Counted from the first letter of the stretch, positions 6,514 through 14,086 are shown. The stretch: 37,607 nucleotides of DNA from Hadesarchaea archaeon (GCA_030601675.1 JAUWBN010000012.1:1-37607), one strand, 5' to 3'. Notes: a model not told the origin generated them from the letters alone. Numbers and translations: made by a program.

Positions 6514-8465
6514 TCGTGGACAAAGAAGTTAATCTACCGAAATATCTCTGGGAGGGCGTCAAACCGTTGAAAAATCATTTTCCGAAGAACGTCAACTTAG
6601 TCGTGTTCGACACAGAGACCGAAGACGGTATCCCATATCTCTTAATCTTCTATGACGGGATTAAGCCGACTTACATCAAGGTAACTCAAGAGACGGTTTT
6701 AGACGAATTCATGAGTTATTTATTTCAAAAATATCCAAAGCACAAGACCAACCTGTTGTTTGCTCATAACTTACAATTCGACCTAACGGCTGTTTTATGT
6801 GAAAAGGAAAACGAGCTGTTTCAATATCTTAATCCTCCAAAACTTGAACACCCGCTCGGCACATTCGAGAAAATCTATTCGCAAAAAGTCTGGTTTGCCC
6901 AGATAAAAATGAAGAAGGGTGCTTACATCAAAGTCATAGATACGGGTAGTTTCCTGAGGGGATCGCTTTATGAATTATCAAGAAGGCTGAATTTAGAACA
7001 CCATAAAAGATATGGGCCAAATTTTGTCCGAGAAGGGAAAAAGCCCCAAACTCGGAAGGATTGGCAAGGCCTTTACCTTTATTGCAGAGATGAAATTTTG
7101 GCTACCTATGATTTGGCTCAATACGTCTTAGACATGCACAGGCATTATGATACAGCGATCTCGATTTCTGCTTCTCAGTTTGCCTCTAAAGTTTTCAAGA
7201 AACACTTCCTGAAGACCAAAATCCCACAAGTCCCTTCTTGGGCTAGGTGGCTTGCCGAGCAAAGCATTCATGGAGGAAGAGCCAGCACCTTCGTTGATGG
7301 AATAGCAGTAATTCCAGATGTGAATTACTACGACTACCATTCATTTTATTCTTGGGCTATGGCTGATCTACCGCTTCTGACTGATGGCAAATGGCAAAAG
7401 GTTAACGACTTCGTGGATGAATTCGAAGGGTTTTATCAAATCGATGGCTACGTGCAAAAATGCAAATATCCAGTAATCCTGAAAAATGCTGGAAACTTCG
7501 AATATGCAAAAGATGAATATGTAAGACGTGCACCTGTTGTTTCTTATGAACTGAGAGAAGCCCTGAAGCATGACGAAATAGATTTGGCAAAAATCAAAGG
7601 ATATGTTTGGACTCCCTCCAAAAACGCTGAGAACCCCTTCAAAAACTATGTCGATGAATTTTACAAACTCAAACAGGGCACGCCAAAAGACGACCCACGC
7701 CATCAGATGTACAAGCTCCTTTTGAACTCCCTATACGGTAAGACGTACCAAACGGTTAGGCAGACCGACTACAAAGAAGAACCTGAATTAGCTTGGAATC
7801 CTGAGTTAGGGAAATGCGTTAGAAACAGAATCTTATACCGGGCGGGTGGGATCTATCTCCCTCACGTTGGTTCTTGGATAACCTCTCTATGTAGGGCAAA
7901 ATTACATGAAGACCTCCACCGTTACGAAGCGATAGACTGTGCAACGGATTCATTCAAAACAAATCGAAATGATATCCCCACAGGTTCAGGTTTAGGCGAA
8001 CTAAAGCACGAACATCAGGGTTTGCTTCTATTGATAAGACCGAAGCTCTACATCATGTTTTCCGAAGATATCCAAAAAGAAGTGATGGAGGGATTCGGTG
8101 GAGATCTGAGAGCGTGGTTGAGGAAAAATCTACCATCAATTGAAGAACATTTGAAAACAAATCCTCAAGATTTGTGGAAGTTCTTCCCAAAATACGCTTT
8201 GCACGGATTTTGGGGTTCTGTTATAGAATTGCTCAGGCTTTACCAAGACAAATCTAACGAATACCTTTCCAAGCACATGACAAAGATCAAGGAAGCAATT
8301 AGGCAGGGAAAGCGAGCGAGGGTCATGGAAGAACAAACTAGGAGGGTTAAGATCGACTGGGACGAAGAGAGGGGTTTATGCGGGTTGAAAATAAAGGACG
8401 CTTTCAAACAAACGGAATTGTGCACTAAAAATTGCTCTAATTGCCCTTATTTCCAAGAATTTTGA
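6510..8465 (+). CDS. Protein-primed family B DNA polymerase (pPolB)
   Basis: 651 residues, compact like phi29-type enzymes. Exonuclease motifs: FDTET (D34, E36), AHNLQFD (N87, D91) and YCRDE (D194). Then HGGRA near 254 and the polymerase motifs: A, YYDYHSFYSWA (D275); B, KLLLNSLYG (K402-G410); C, DCATDS (D480); and KLY at 512-514. Long segments between motifs A and B fit the TPR insertions of protein-primed enzymes. Two oddities: motif C reads ATDS where DTDS is usual, and the tail has a Cys cluster (ELCTKNCSNCPYF plus an upstream Cys) that could bind zinc or an Fe-S cluster. It probably copies the casposon from its ends. It overlaps the upstream gene by four bases. Confidence 0.9.
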   Translation: MIVDKEVNLPKYLWEGVKPLKNHFPKNVNLVVFDTETEDGIPYLLIFYDGIKPTYIKVTQETVLDEFMSYLFQKYPKHKTNLLFAHNLQFDLTAVLCEKENELFQYLNPPKLEHPLGTFEKIYSQKVWFAQIKMKKGAYIKVIDTGSFLRGSLYELSRRLNLEHHKRYGPNFVREGKKPQTRKDWQGLYLYCRDEILATYDLAQYVLDMHRHYDTAISISASQFASKVFKKHFLKTKIPQVPSWARWLAEQSIHGGRASTFVDGIAVIPDVNYYDYHSFYSWAMADLPLLTDGKWQKVNDFVDEFEGFYQIDGYVQKCKYPVILKNAGNFEYAKDEYVRRAPVVSYELREALKHDEIDLAKIKGYVWTPSKNAENPFKNYVDEFYKLKQGTPKDDPRHQMYKLLLNSLYGKTYQTVRQTDYKEEPELAWNPELGKCVRNRILYRAGGIYLPHVGSWITSLCRAKLHEDLHRYEAIDCATDSFKTNRNDIPTGSGLGELKHEHQGLLLLIRPKLYIMFSEDIQKEVMEGFGGDLRAWLRKNLPSIEEHLKTNPQDLWKFFPKYALHGFWGSVIELLRLYQDKSNEYLSKHMTKIKEAIRQGKRARVMEEQTRRVKIDWDEERGLCGLKIKDAFKQTELCTKNCSNCPYFQEF

Positions 8466-8486
8466 GGAGGTGATAAAACGTCTACT

Positions 8487-8687
8487 GTGATCTCCGTTCG
8501 GGTTAGCGATAAATTATACAGGATACTTTGCCATGAAGCTCAGAAAAATGGGCTGAGCCTGAGCAGATACGTGAGGAGAAAGCTGGTTGAAAGTCTAGTG
8601 AGGGAATACAAGCAAGTCCACGTTGGGAAAGCAGTACCTAAGCCAGAAGCAGAAAGACTGATCATAATACCGGATGGAGAAGCATGA
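8487..8687 (+). CDS. Ribbon-helix-helix (CopG-like) regulator
   Basis: 66 residues beginning with GTG, 13 bases after a strong GAGGAGGTGA. SVRVSDKLYRIL gives the N-terminal strand and first helix, and LSLSRYVRRKLVESLV gives the turn and second helix of the CopG/MetJ fold. The tail is flexible and charged. These proteins dimerise and bind operators through the beta strand. It is the last gene of the polymerase run and is followed directly by the repeat-rich non-coding block, whose TGTTTACA copies are plausible operators. It could control copy number or transcription of the element. The fold is clear; the target is inferred. Confidence 0.8.
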   Translation: MISVRVSDKLYRILCHEAQKNGLSLSRYVRRKLVESLVREYKQVHVGKAVPKPEAERLIIIPDGEA

Positions 8688-8695
8688 AAACAAAA

Positions 8696-8960
8696 TGTTT
8701 ACATCGATTTTGTATACGTTTACATGTGATTTATTTGCACACATTCTGGCATTTACCGGCATTTATCTACACTTTTCCTGCAATTTCCGGCAATTGCACA
8801 CGTTTACCCACACTTTCCCACAATTTAACGCCAAATAACGCATAATAACGCAATAAAACATGTATACCCGTCAAAAGGCATCTAAATGTATCTTTTGAGA
8901 TGTTTACACATCAAAATGCATGTAAACACACAAAGAAATTTACAAACGTTGGCACTTTAG
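8696..8960. promoter_or_regulatory. Repeat-rich non-coding block, possible operator array or origin
   Basis: TGTTTACA-type octamers occur at 8696-8703, 8717-8724 (first base C), 8801-8808 (CGTTTACC), 8901-8908, and inverted at 8921-8928. TAACGC occurs three times at an exact 10-bp period (8826, 8836, 8846), which places the copies on one face of the helix. GGCATTTA and GCAATT-type motifs also recur between 8735 and 8800. No gene fits here. Position after the ribbon-helix-helix gene, at a point where the plus-strand run ends and a minus-strand pair comes in from the right, suits an operator array or internal replication site. TTGGCACTTTA at 8949-8959 also occurs at 2554-2564. Confidence 0.5.
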
Positions 8961-8979
8961 CTAACCTGTGGATAGAGCA

Positions 8980-9318
8980 CTAATCCTTTCCCCATTTCCA
9001 AGCCATCCAGCCAGTACCACCAATCGCGATGAACACGGCTCCGACTATAAAATATATACCGTAATCATGGGATTCTCTAGCCGTGTCTCTCATCTCTCTC
9101 GCCGTGTCTCGTGCCTCCTGTGCTTCATTTGGATCGCCCAAGCTGTAAAGAAGATCAGCCCAGTCATCGGCCATGTCAGCAAACCAATCACACGTTTCAG
9201 AAAGCATGATAAAATATCCTCCTAAACCAGAACAGATGCCTACCCCAATAGCCGTGATTAAAATAATTTCAAGCGCTTTTCTTAACTTCATTTTGGATAC
9301 CTTTTCTGTTTTTAGCAT
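8980..9318 (-). CDS. Small two-helix membrane protein
   Basis: 112 residues. Hydrophobic segments near 16-38 (ALEIILITAIGVGICSGLGG) and 87-108 (IYFIVGAVFIAIGGTGWMAW) flank a polar, acidic loop with an ARDTAREMRDTARESHD heptad-like stretch that could form a short coiled coil. An internal ATG at 9291 is an alternative start preceded by AAGGT. It begins nine bases after the GIY-YIG gene on the same strand, so the two are probably co-transcribed. I do not recognise the family. Small two-pass proteins of this shape include holin-like and pore-forming effectors, but nothing here shows that function. Confidence 0.6.
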   Translation of the reverse strand: MLKTEKVSKMKLRKALEIILITAIGVGICSGLGGYFIMLSETCDWFADMADDWADLLYSLGDPNEAQEARDTAREMRDTARESHDYGIYFIVGAVFIAIGGTGWMAWKWGKD

Positions 9319-9327
9319 TGAGGAATA

Positions 9328-9705
9328 TTAATCATTGTATTTAGGATTTAGGATACTAATAGCAAAATGTTCCAGAAGTCGTGCCTCTTTCTCATTTTTA
9401 AATCCTAGCACCTTAAACTTACATTGGGTTTCTAGAAATTTTCTGACTTTCCCCTTAGTTTTGAAATTATCTAATAATTTTTTATGCAAGATATGGCTTC
9501 TTGGATCGGCGAACAACTCTCTTAATCTTATTTTTAAGGCTCTTTTCGTAAATCCAATATAAATTGTTTTTGAACCTCGACATATTACATATACACACAT
9601 ATTAATGGTCATTTTATTTCTTTCATCGAAATTTTTGCCCTCAGAATTTAGTAATCCCTCTAATTCTAACATTCTTCTTTTAATATTTTGAGATAAGATT
9701 TTCAT
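9328..9705 (-). CDS. GIY-YIG family nuclease
   Basis: 125 residues. After a 35-residue lead come VYVICRGSKTIYIGFTKR (the GIY and YIG strands, here VYV and YIG), an Arg-rich helix (ALKIRLRELF), and EARLLEHFAISILNPKYN with the conserved Glu of the active site followed by the typical C-terminal NPKYN. These small domains cut DNA with one metal ion and occur in homing nucleases, repair proteins and mobile elements. Some described casposons carry an HNH nuclease instead; none is visible here. GGTGA precedes the ATG. Its role may be processing of element DNA or attack on competing DNA; neither is shown. Confidence 0.75.
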   Translation of the reverse strand: MKILSQNIKRRMLELEGLLNSEGKNFDERNKMTINMCVYVICRGSKTIYIGFTKRALKIRLRELFADPRSHILHKKLLDNFKTKGKVRKFLETQCKFKVLGFKNEKEARLLEHFAISILNPKYND

Positions 9706-9798
9706 TTCACCAACACTATAATTCCCTTAACTCCTATATTTTTTGTTAATTTCGCCAGTTTAGTCCCTATTTTAATCGATTTATTTGGAATTTTTCGA

Positions 9799-9826
9799 TC
9801 AATTAATCGTCATTTTTCGGCAATTT
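9799..9826 (-). repeat. Module-boundary repeat, inverted copy
   Basis: The reverse complement of 2521-2551, core ATTGCCGAAAAATGACGATTA. It lies in the gap before the TIR-domain gene, so each effector-like gene has this repeat on its inward side. Nearby, 9853-9865 (CTTCGAGCCATAA) repeats a 13-mer found at 490-502 in the relict. Confidence 0.6.
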
Positions 9827-9937
9827 AAATTGTATTTTTAATCCATTTTTTGCTTCGAGCCATAAGCCATCGAGTTGTGTCCAATTCGGTCTTGCGTCAA
9901 ATTAATAAAAGGAGTAAAGCAAGTAAAATGTGTCGTT

Positions 9938-10741
9938 ATGGTATCTTGGAAAGCGAATTTTTATCTCGATAAGGGTAAAAATCCGCGGTATTTCCCTTCT
10001 GAAGATGGCAGCCTATCCATCACAACAATAAAAAATACTGGAGAAAACCGCATTCATATTTCACAAATAACAATTAAATTTGATTGGCAAGGGGACAAAT
10101 ATTGGTATAAGAATTGGACTGCTGAGCTAGATCCGGATGAATCGACGAACTTGCCACCTATTGGATTCACAGTTCCGATTGATGTTAGTCTCGGATCCCA
10201 TACTTACAAATTCGGTATTAAAGTAGAAGAATGGATCGGATCGAATTGGGTAGATAGCGGCATTCTTCAAGGTAAAAAAACTCATCATTTACTGATAGGG
10301 AGATATCCCAAGCGTGATTTTAGAGTTTTCATTAGTCATAGTAATCGCGCAGAAGACGAAAAATTTGTGAACATGATTCATGATTCACTTGAAAATTGCG
10401 GGTTTGATGCCTATGTAGCGGAAAGAGAAGTTGAGTCAGGGGGGCTCTGGCCTAAGTTAGAACGTGAGATCAGAAGATCGGATGCGCTTCTCGTGTTTTG
10501 GACTAGATTCGCTGTTATATCAAGGGATGTCCGAGAAGAGATCGGAATATCAGTGGGGGCGGGAATGAAGCCAGAGCAAATAGTGATAATCAAAGAGGGG
10601 GCTCTCCGTGGATCTCTAATAGGTAACGAATATGCTTCTTTTAATAGGGGGAATCCTAAACAAGGGATTTTAGATGCAATCAAAATGATAATTAAACAAG
10701 CAGAAAAGAAACCCCGACCACCGGCAGCTGCTTCTGAATAA
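9938..10741 (+). CDS. TIR-domain protein with N-terminal beta-sandwich domain
   Basis: 267 residues from the ATG at 9938 (MVSWKANF); a longer frame begins at 9875. Residues 1-120 look like a beta-rich Ig or arrestin-like sandwich (alternating strands, TIKNTGENRIHISQITIKF). From about 129 a TIR domain begins: RVFISHSN, then LENCGFDAYVAEREVESGG, IRRSDALLVFWT and SRDVREEIG, whose Glu (about 200) sits where catalytic TIRs have theirs. Bacterial and archaeal TIR domains often hydrolyse NAD to stop infection or act as sensors. It is the last gene before the right inverted repeat, mirroring the FVIMPF-type gene at the left. Defence function is inferred from domain and position. Confidence 0.75.
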   Translation: MVSWKANFYLDKGKNPRYFPSEDGSLSITTIKNTGENRIHISQITIKFDWQGDKYWYKNWTAELDPDESTNLPPIGFTVPIDVSLGSHTYKFGIKVEEWIGSNWVDSGILQGKKTHHLLIGRYPKRDFRVFISHSNRAEDEKFVNMIHDSLENCGFDAYVAEREVESGGLWPKLEREIRRSDALLVFWTRFAVISRDVREEIGISVGAGMKPEQIVIIKEGALRGSLIGNEYASFNRGNPKQGILDAIKMIIKQAEKKPRPPAAASE

Positions 10742-10849
10742 GATTTATGAAAGAAATTGCTAAGGCCTAACACATTTTCTCAAGCATTGGAGCTTTGATA
10801 AGGCTCATGACCCTTTTGGCCCAATTAAAATGCCCATTTCCCACCCCGA

Positions 10850-10979
10850 AAAAATAACCGCTCTAATCCGAGTTTGGCATGTTATACGCTTGGAGATTGC
10901 TTGGATTGGTTGAAAGGATATTCCAGCGTGCTCAGATTGGGTTTACTCAGGGCTGGAAATGGGAATATGATAAAAAAAA
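10850..10979 (-). repeat. Casposon right terminal inverted repeat
   Basis: 130 bp, the reverse complement of 1047-1175 with one substitution and one extra A in the terminal run. Similarity weakens further in but includes the CCCAATTAAAATG block near 10819, also seen at 877 (direct) and 2558-2572 (inverted). The gap from 10742 inward holds no gene. Confidence 0.93.
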
Positions 10980-10992
10980 GTTAAATTTTAAC
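10980..10992 (+). repeat. Right target-site duplication of the casposon
   Basis: GTTAAATTTTAAC, identical in sequence and orientation to 1034-1046. It lies about 40 bp from the stop codon of the tyrosine recombinase gene. Confidence 0.7.
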
Positions 10993-11032
10993 CTTTCTTT
11001 ACTCTTTCTTAGGTTTTTACAAAAGATTTGAA

Positions 11033-11929
11033 TTATTCAAATTTCTCGACCCACGCCAAGATTTTATCGATCTTAGCATTCATCTCGGCGATCGCGTTGG
11101 ATTTCGAAACGACCTTTGCCCAGATCGTTCGTTGAGACCCGTGGACGTAGGTTTCAGCTTGCCTGATGTTTGTCCAACCCATCTGGCTCATCAATCTAAA
11201 GGGGTCCTGCCATTCAGCGGCTAATTTTGTGGCCGCCGTGTGTCTGAGTGTGTAAAGGATCGCCTTTTCATTTGGAACCCCCGCCTTTTTGCATAGGGCT
11301 TTAAAATCTTTGAAGAGAGCCCACTGTTTTCGCCTGGCTTCTTTTTCATCATCGGGATTTGCATACGCATCGAGCCCAAAGTTTTTCACGTTTTCAATCA
11401 TCTCTTTGAGTCTATCGAAAAGCTCGATGTTTTGAAATTCACGGGTCTTTCTCCTGAATACTCTGATTACCCCCGCTTCCAGGTCGATGTTCTCCGGTTT
11501 GAGCGAGCAAAATTCCGCGGGCCTAAACCCGTGCAACAGGTACTCAATCGCCACCCCCAGGTCCCCCTCGGCCAATTGCTTTAACCTTTCGATTTCTCGG
11601 GGAGTGAAAGCTTCCCGATCAGCTTTTGGGGCCGTAATCGTCTCGACCATTTCAACCGGATTTTCCCCGATCAATCCCCGCTTCGAGCACCAGTTGAAAA
11701 ATACGTTGATTTGTTTCCGGCGGATGACTTTCGAGCGCTGGGACACAGGCAGATTCAAAAGCCACCGCTCTATTTTTTCAGGCGTAAAATCTTCGAGGTT
11801 TTTCAGATCAGGATATGCACGGAACAGCTGGCCCAGGGCGTCCCAGTAACCGCCCAGGGTGGAACCTACCGACCTACCTGCTTTTGACTTTACCTCCCTG
11901 AACCTTTCCCAGGCCTCTTTATAGTCCAT
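11033..11929 (-). CDS. Tyrosine recombinase / integrase
   Basis: About 298 residues from the ATG at 11929, which fits the TATA box at 11956-11964 better than the upstream TTG at 11938. The N-terminal helical domain binds DNA (about 1-95). The catalytic domain has the first Arg in HGFRPAEF, YTLRHTAAT in place of the usual HxxR box, MGWTN, and the nucleophile Tyr in AETYVHGS. It cuts and rejoins DNA, as in XerA-type dimer resolution or element integration. It lies outside the casposon repeats, so it is not part of that element. It shares a TATA box with the divergent prenyltransferase, which suggests a settled resident gene, though it could be left from another integrated element. Confidence 0.85.
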   Translation of the reverse strand: MDYKEAWERFREVKSKAGRSVGSTLGGYWDALGQLFRAYPDLKNLEDFTPEKIERWLLNLPVSQRSKVIRRKQINVFFNWCSKRGLIGENPVEMVETITAPKADREAFTPREIERLKQLAEGDLGVAIEYLLHGFRPAEFCSLKPENIDLEAGVIRVFRRKTREFQNIELFDRLKEMIENVKNFGLDAYANPDDEKEARRKQWALFKDFKALCKKAGVPNEKAILYTLRHTAATKLAAEWQDPFRLMSQMGWTNIRQAETYVHGSQRTIWAKVVSKSNAIAEMNAKIDKILAWVEKFE

Positions 11930-11955
11930 TCGCACCAAGAAGGTTACCGAAAGTA

Positions 11956-11964
11956 ATTTATAAG
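11956..11964. promoter_or_regulatory. Bidirectional TATA box, integrase and prenyltransferase
   Basis: ATTTATAAG reads as TTTATAAG on the plus strand and CTTATAAAT on the minus strand. The centre is about 31 bp from each chosen ATG (11929 and 11992), so one near-symmetric element can serve both genes with very short leaders. Confidence 0.5.
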
Positions 11965-11991
11965 GGTGAATCGGTGCCGCGCCTACCAGCG

Positions 11992-12810
11992 ATGTTCGAG
12001 CTCGTCAGGCCCCTGAACTGCTTGCTCGCGGGCTTGGCGGTGTTGATAGGGGCCGTAGTCGCGGGTGGTGGGGAACTACCTTACGCGGCTGGGGTGGCGC
12101 TTGTGGCGGCAGCCCTCATTAGCGGAGCGGGCAACGCGGTCAACGACTATTTTGATAGGGATATCGACGCCATCAACCGTCCCTACCGACCGATACCATC
12201 CGGCAGGCTGAGCGCGCGAACGGCCGTAATCCTTGCAGGTTGCCTGTTCGGGGCAGGTGTGGTTCTGGCAGCCCTCATAAGCCCACCATGCTTTGCGCTG
12301 GCCGCCTTGAACTCGGTGGTCCTTTTCACGTATTCCGCAGAGCTCAAGCGTCGCGGTCTGGCTGGCAACCTGACCATCGGTTACTTGGTCGGGTCGACGT
12401 TTTTGTTCGGCGGTCTGGCGGTAGGTGAAATTTCAGTGGTTGGCATCCTGGCGATCATGGCGGCGCTTTCGACGGTCGGGCGGGAGCTCATCAAGGGAAT
12501 CGAGGACATGCGGGGAGACAAAAAGCTCGGGTTCAGGACTTTCCCGCTACGCTACGGTGCGGGCAAGGCGGCCGCGTTGGCGATAGGCTTCATCGGGGCT
12601 GCCATAGCCATTTCTCCCCTGCCCTACGTGCTCGAGCTCTTCGGCTGGGCATACCTCGCCCTCGTGGTTCCCTCGATCGTTGCTTTCATCGCCGCGGCCG
12701 CAATCATCGTGCGGAGCCGGAAGCCCGAGGCCGCTGGGCGGGCATCGCTCGCGTGCAAAATGGCGATGGGGTTAGGGCTGCTTGCGTTCTTGGCAGGCGC
12801 GCTAGCCTAG
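11992..12810 (+). CDS. UbiA-type prenyltransferase, digeranylgeranylglyceryl phosphate synthase
   Basis: 272 residues from the ATG at 11992 (MFELVRPLNC); a GTG six codons upstream is possible, but the TATA box at 11957-11964 favours the ATG. The protein has about eight or nine hydrophobic helices and both prenyl-diphosphate motifs: NDYFDRDIDAINRPYRP near residue 47 and DMRGDKKLGFRT near 170. Archaeal members transfer the second geranylgeranyl chain onto geranylgeranylglyceryl phosphate, the second ether bond of membrane lipids. Length and the RPLNC start match that subfamily. Another UbiA prenyltransferase of quinone or heme type is a less likely alternative. The glycerol-1-phosphate dehydrogenase at 27287 supplies the same pathway. 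Confidence 0.88.
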   Translation: MFELVRPLNCLLAGLAVLIGAVVAGGGELPYAAGVALVAAALISGAGNAVNDYFDRDIDAINRPYRPIPSGRLSARTAVILAGCLFGAGVVLAALISPPCFALAALNSVVLFTYSAELKRRGLAGNLTIGYLVGSTFLFGGLAVGEISVVGILAIMAALSTVGRELIKGIEDMRGDKKLGFRTFPLRYGAGKAAALAIGFIGAAIAISPLPYVLELFGWAYLALVVPSIVAFIAAAAIIVRSRKPEAAGRASLACKMAMGLGLLAFLAGALA

Positions 12811-12883
12811 CTGTGATGATTGGCTCGTCTGAAATAATGAGATGTCGAATATTCGTCCCGGGCACTAATCAGCGTGGCCGGAA

Positions 12884-14086
12884 TTATCTGACTTTCTTTC
12901 GAGCAATTTCTTCAACGCGCCCGATAACTTCGCGCAACCCCATGCCAGTTCGCTCGGCTATCTGCTTTGCGTCCTCGTACTCCGCGGCAAAACCGACAAG
13001 CTTCCCCCGCTCCCGCGCCACCTTCACGCGCGGCTTGAATTTGCGCCCGGCTAGCCTCAGGTCGACCCGCACGACCTCACGCTCGAGCGCGTAGCGGTGC
13101 ACCGAAGGCAGCACCCGAACCCCGAGCGTCCCGGTCTCCAGCATCAGCACGCGCGCGAGTCGTTCGGCATCCCCGGGTTTCGCGAGCACCTTGATCAAAA
13201 ATCCGGGCCTTCCCTTCTTCATAATAATCGGGGCAGCGCTCGCGTCCAGCGCGCCATCCGCAAGCAGTTTTTCGAGCGTGTAGCCGATGACCTCGCCCGA
13301 GACCTTGTCGACATTCGTCTCGAGCACCGCGATTTTCTGGAGCTTGAGCCCGCGCCCGCTCGCCTCGCCCAAGCACACACGCACCAGGTTCGGCGAGGGG
13401 AGTCGCCGTGCACCCGCGCCGTAGCCAACCGCGTCGATGTTCATCGCGGGGTAAGCGTCGACGAACTGATCGGCGAGCGTGGCGAGCAGGGCGGCCCCGG
13501 TGGGCGTGGTGAGCTCGGTCTTGGATGCAACCCCCCGAGTCGGCTTCCCCCTGAGAATCTCGAGGGTAGCGGGGGCGGGCAGGGGAAGCTTGCCGTGGAC
13601 AAAGGTGGTAGTTCCCTTTCCAACCGCCACCTCACTTGCCAACACCTTACGCTCGAAGAATCCGAGTTCGTTCGCGGCCGTGCAGCAGCCCACGACATCC
13701 GCAATCGCATCTGCGGCCCCGACCTCGTGCAACACGAGCCGCTCGAGGCGCTTGTCGTGCACGCGAGCTTCAGCGCGGGCGAGAGTTCTGAGCGTTTCGA
13801 ACACGGCGCCCCCAACCTTCGACGGCATGGGAAGCCGCCTGAGCCGCTTCACGATTTCCACATAGGTTCGCCCTCCCTCGTCCTTCGTCTCGACCTCGAT
13901 GCGTGTCGCCTTGATCTCGTTCACCCGAACCCGCTTGACCCCGACCTCGATATCGCCGAAGAGTTTACCCGCCCTTAGCATCGCCTTTTTAACTTTCCTT
14001 GGGGGAGCGCCCGCGTCGATGAGCGCAGCTGTTAGCATGTCGCCCGAGATGCCCGCGATGCTGCAGTCGATGAACGCTAGCTTCAT
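12884..14086 (-). CDS. larC: LarC, nickel-pincer cofactor nickel insertion protein
   Basis: 400 residues from the ATG at 14086 (MKLAFIDCSIAGISGDM), with GGAG just upstream; a GTG four codons earlier is possible. The N-terminal FIDCSIAGISGDML is the LarC family signature, and VLHEVGAADAIADVVG, TPTGAALLATLA and ETNVDKVSGEVIG follow in the expected order. LarC uses CTP to insert nickel into the pyridinium bis-thiocarboxylate cofactor of lactate racemase and related racemases. LarB, LarE and a LarA-type racemase are not in the window, so partners must be elsewhere. The gene runs toward the prenyltransferase and stands alone. A long antisense frame in it (13097-13978) is a GC-driven shadow. Confidence 0.88.
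   Translation of the reverse strand: MKLAFIDCSIAGISGDMLTAALIDAGAPPRKVKKAMLRAGKLFGDIEVGVKRVRVNEIKATRIEVETKDEGGRTYVEIVKRLRRLPMPSKVGGAVFETLRTLARAEARVHDKRLERLVLHEVGAADAIADVVGCCTAANELGFFERKVLASEVAVGKGTTTFVHGKLPLPAPATLEILRGKPTRGVASKTELTTPTGAALLATLADQFVDAYPAMNIDAVGYGAGARRLPSPNLVRVCLGEASGRGLKLQKIAVLETNVDKVSGEVIGYTLEKLLADGALDASAAPIIMKKGRPGFLIKVLAKPGDAERLARVLMLETGTLGVRVLPSVHRYALEREVVRVDLRLAGRKFKPRVKVARERGKLVGFAAEYEDAKQIAERTGMGLREVIGRVEEIARKKVR

Larger units (their letters stand above)
1034..10992. mobile_element. Casposon with Cas1 integrase and protein-primed DNA polymerase
   Basis: About 9.96 kb, clearly more AT-rich than the surrounding chromosome. It is bounded by a perfect 13-bp direct repeat and by 129/130 bp inverted repeats. 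It encodes a full Cas1 with no cas2, cas4, effector genes or CRISPR array, and a protein-primed family B polymerase. Cas1 plus family B polymerase plus long terminal inverted repeats is the defining combination of casposons, in which Cas1 inserts the element and the polymerase is thought to copy it. Other content is a winged-helix protein, AbrB- and ribbon-helix-helix-type regulators, a GIY-YIG nuclease, two membrane proteins, a small zinc ribbon and two probable immune effectors next to the ends. Intact ends and intact cas1 and polymerase frames suggest recent activity. Confidence 0.9.

Noticed and set aside
11033-11929. Tyrosine recombinase as the casposon's own integrase
   Set aside because: It lies outside both the inverted repeat and the target duplication, and shares a promoter with a chromosomal gene.
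13097-13978. 293-residue plus-strand frame antisense to larC
   Set aside because: GC-rich shadow of a strongly supported gene; sequence is low-complexity Arg/Pro/Glu with no domain.
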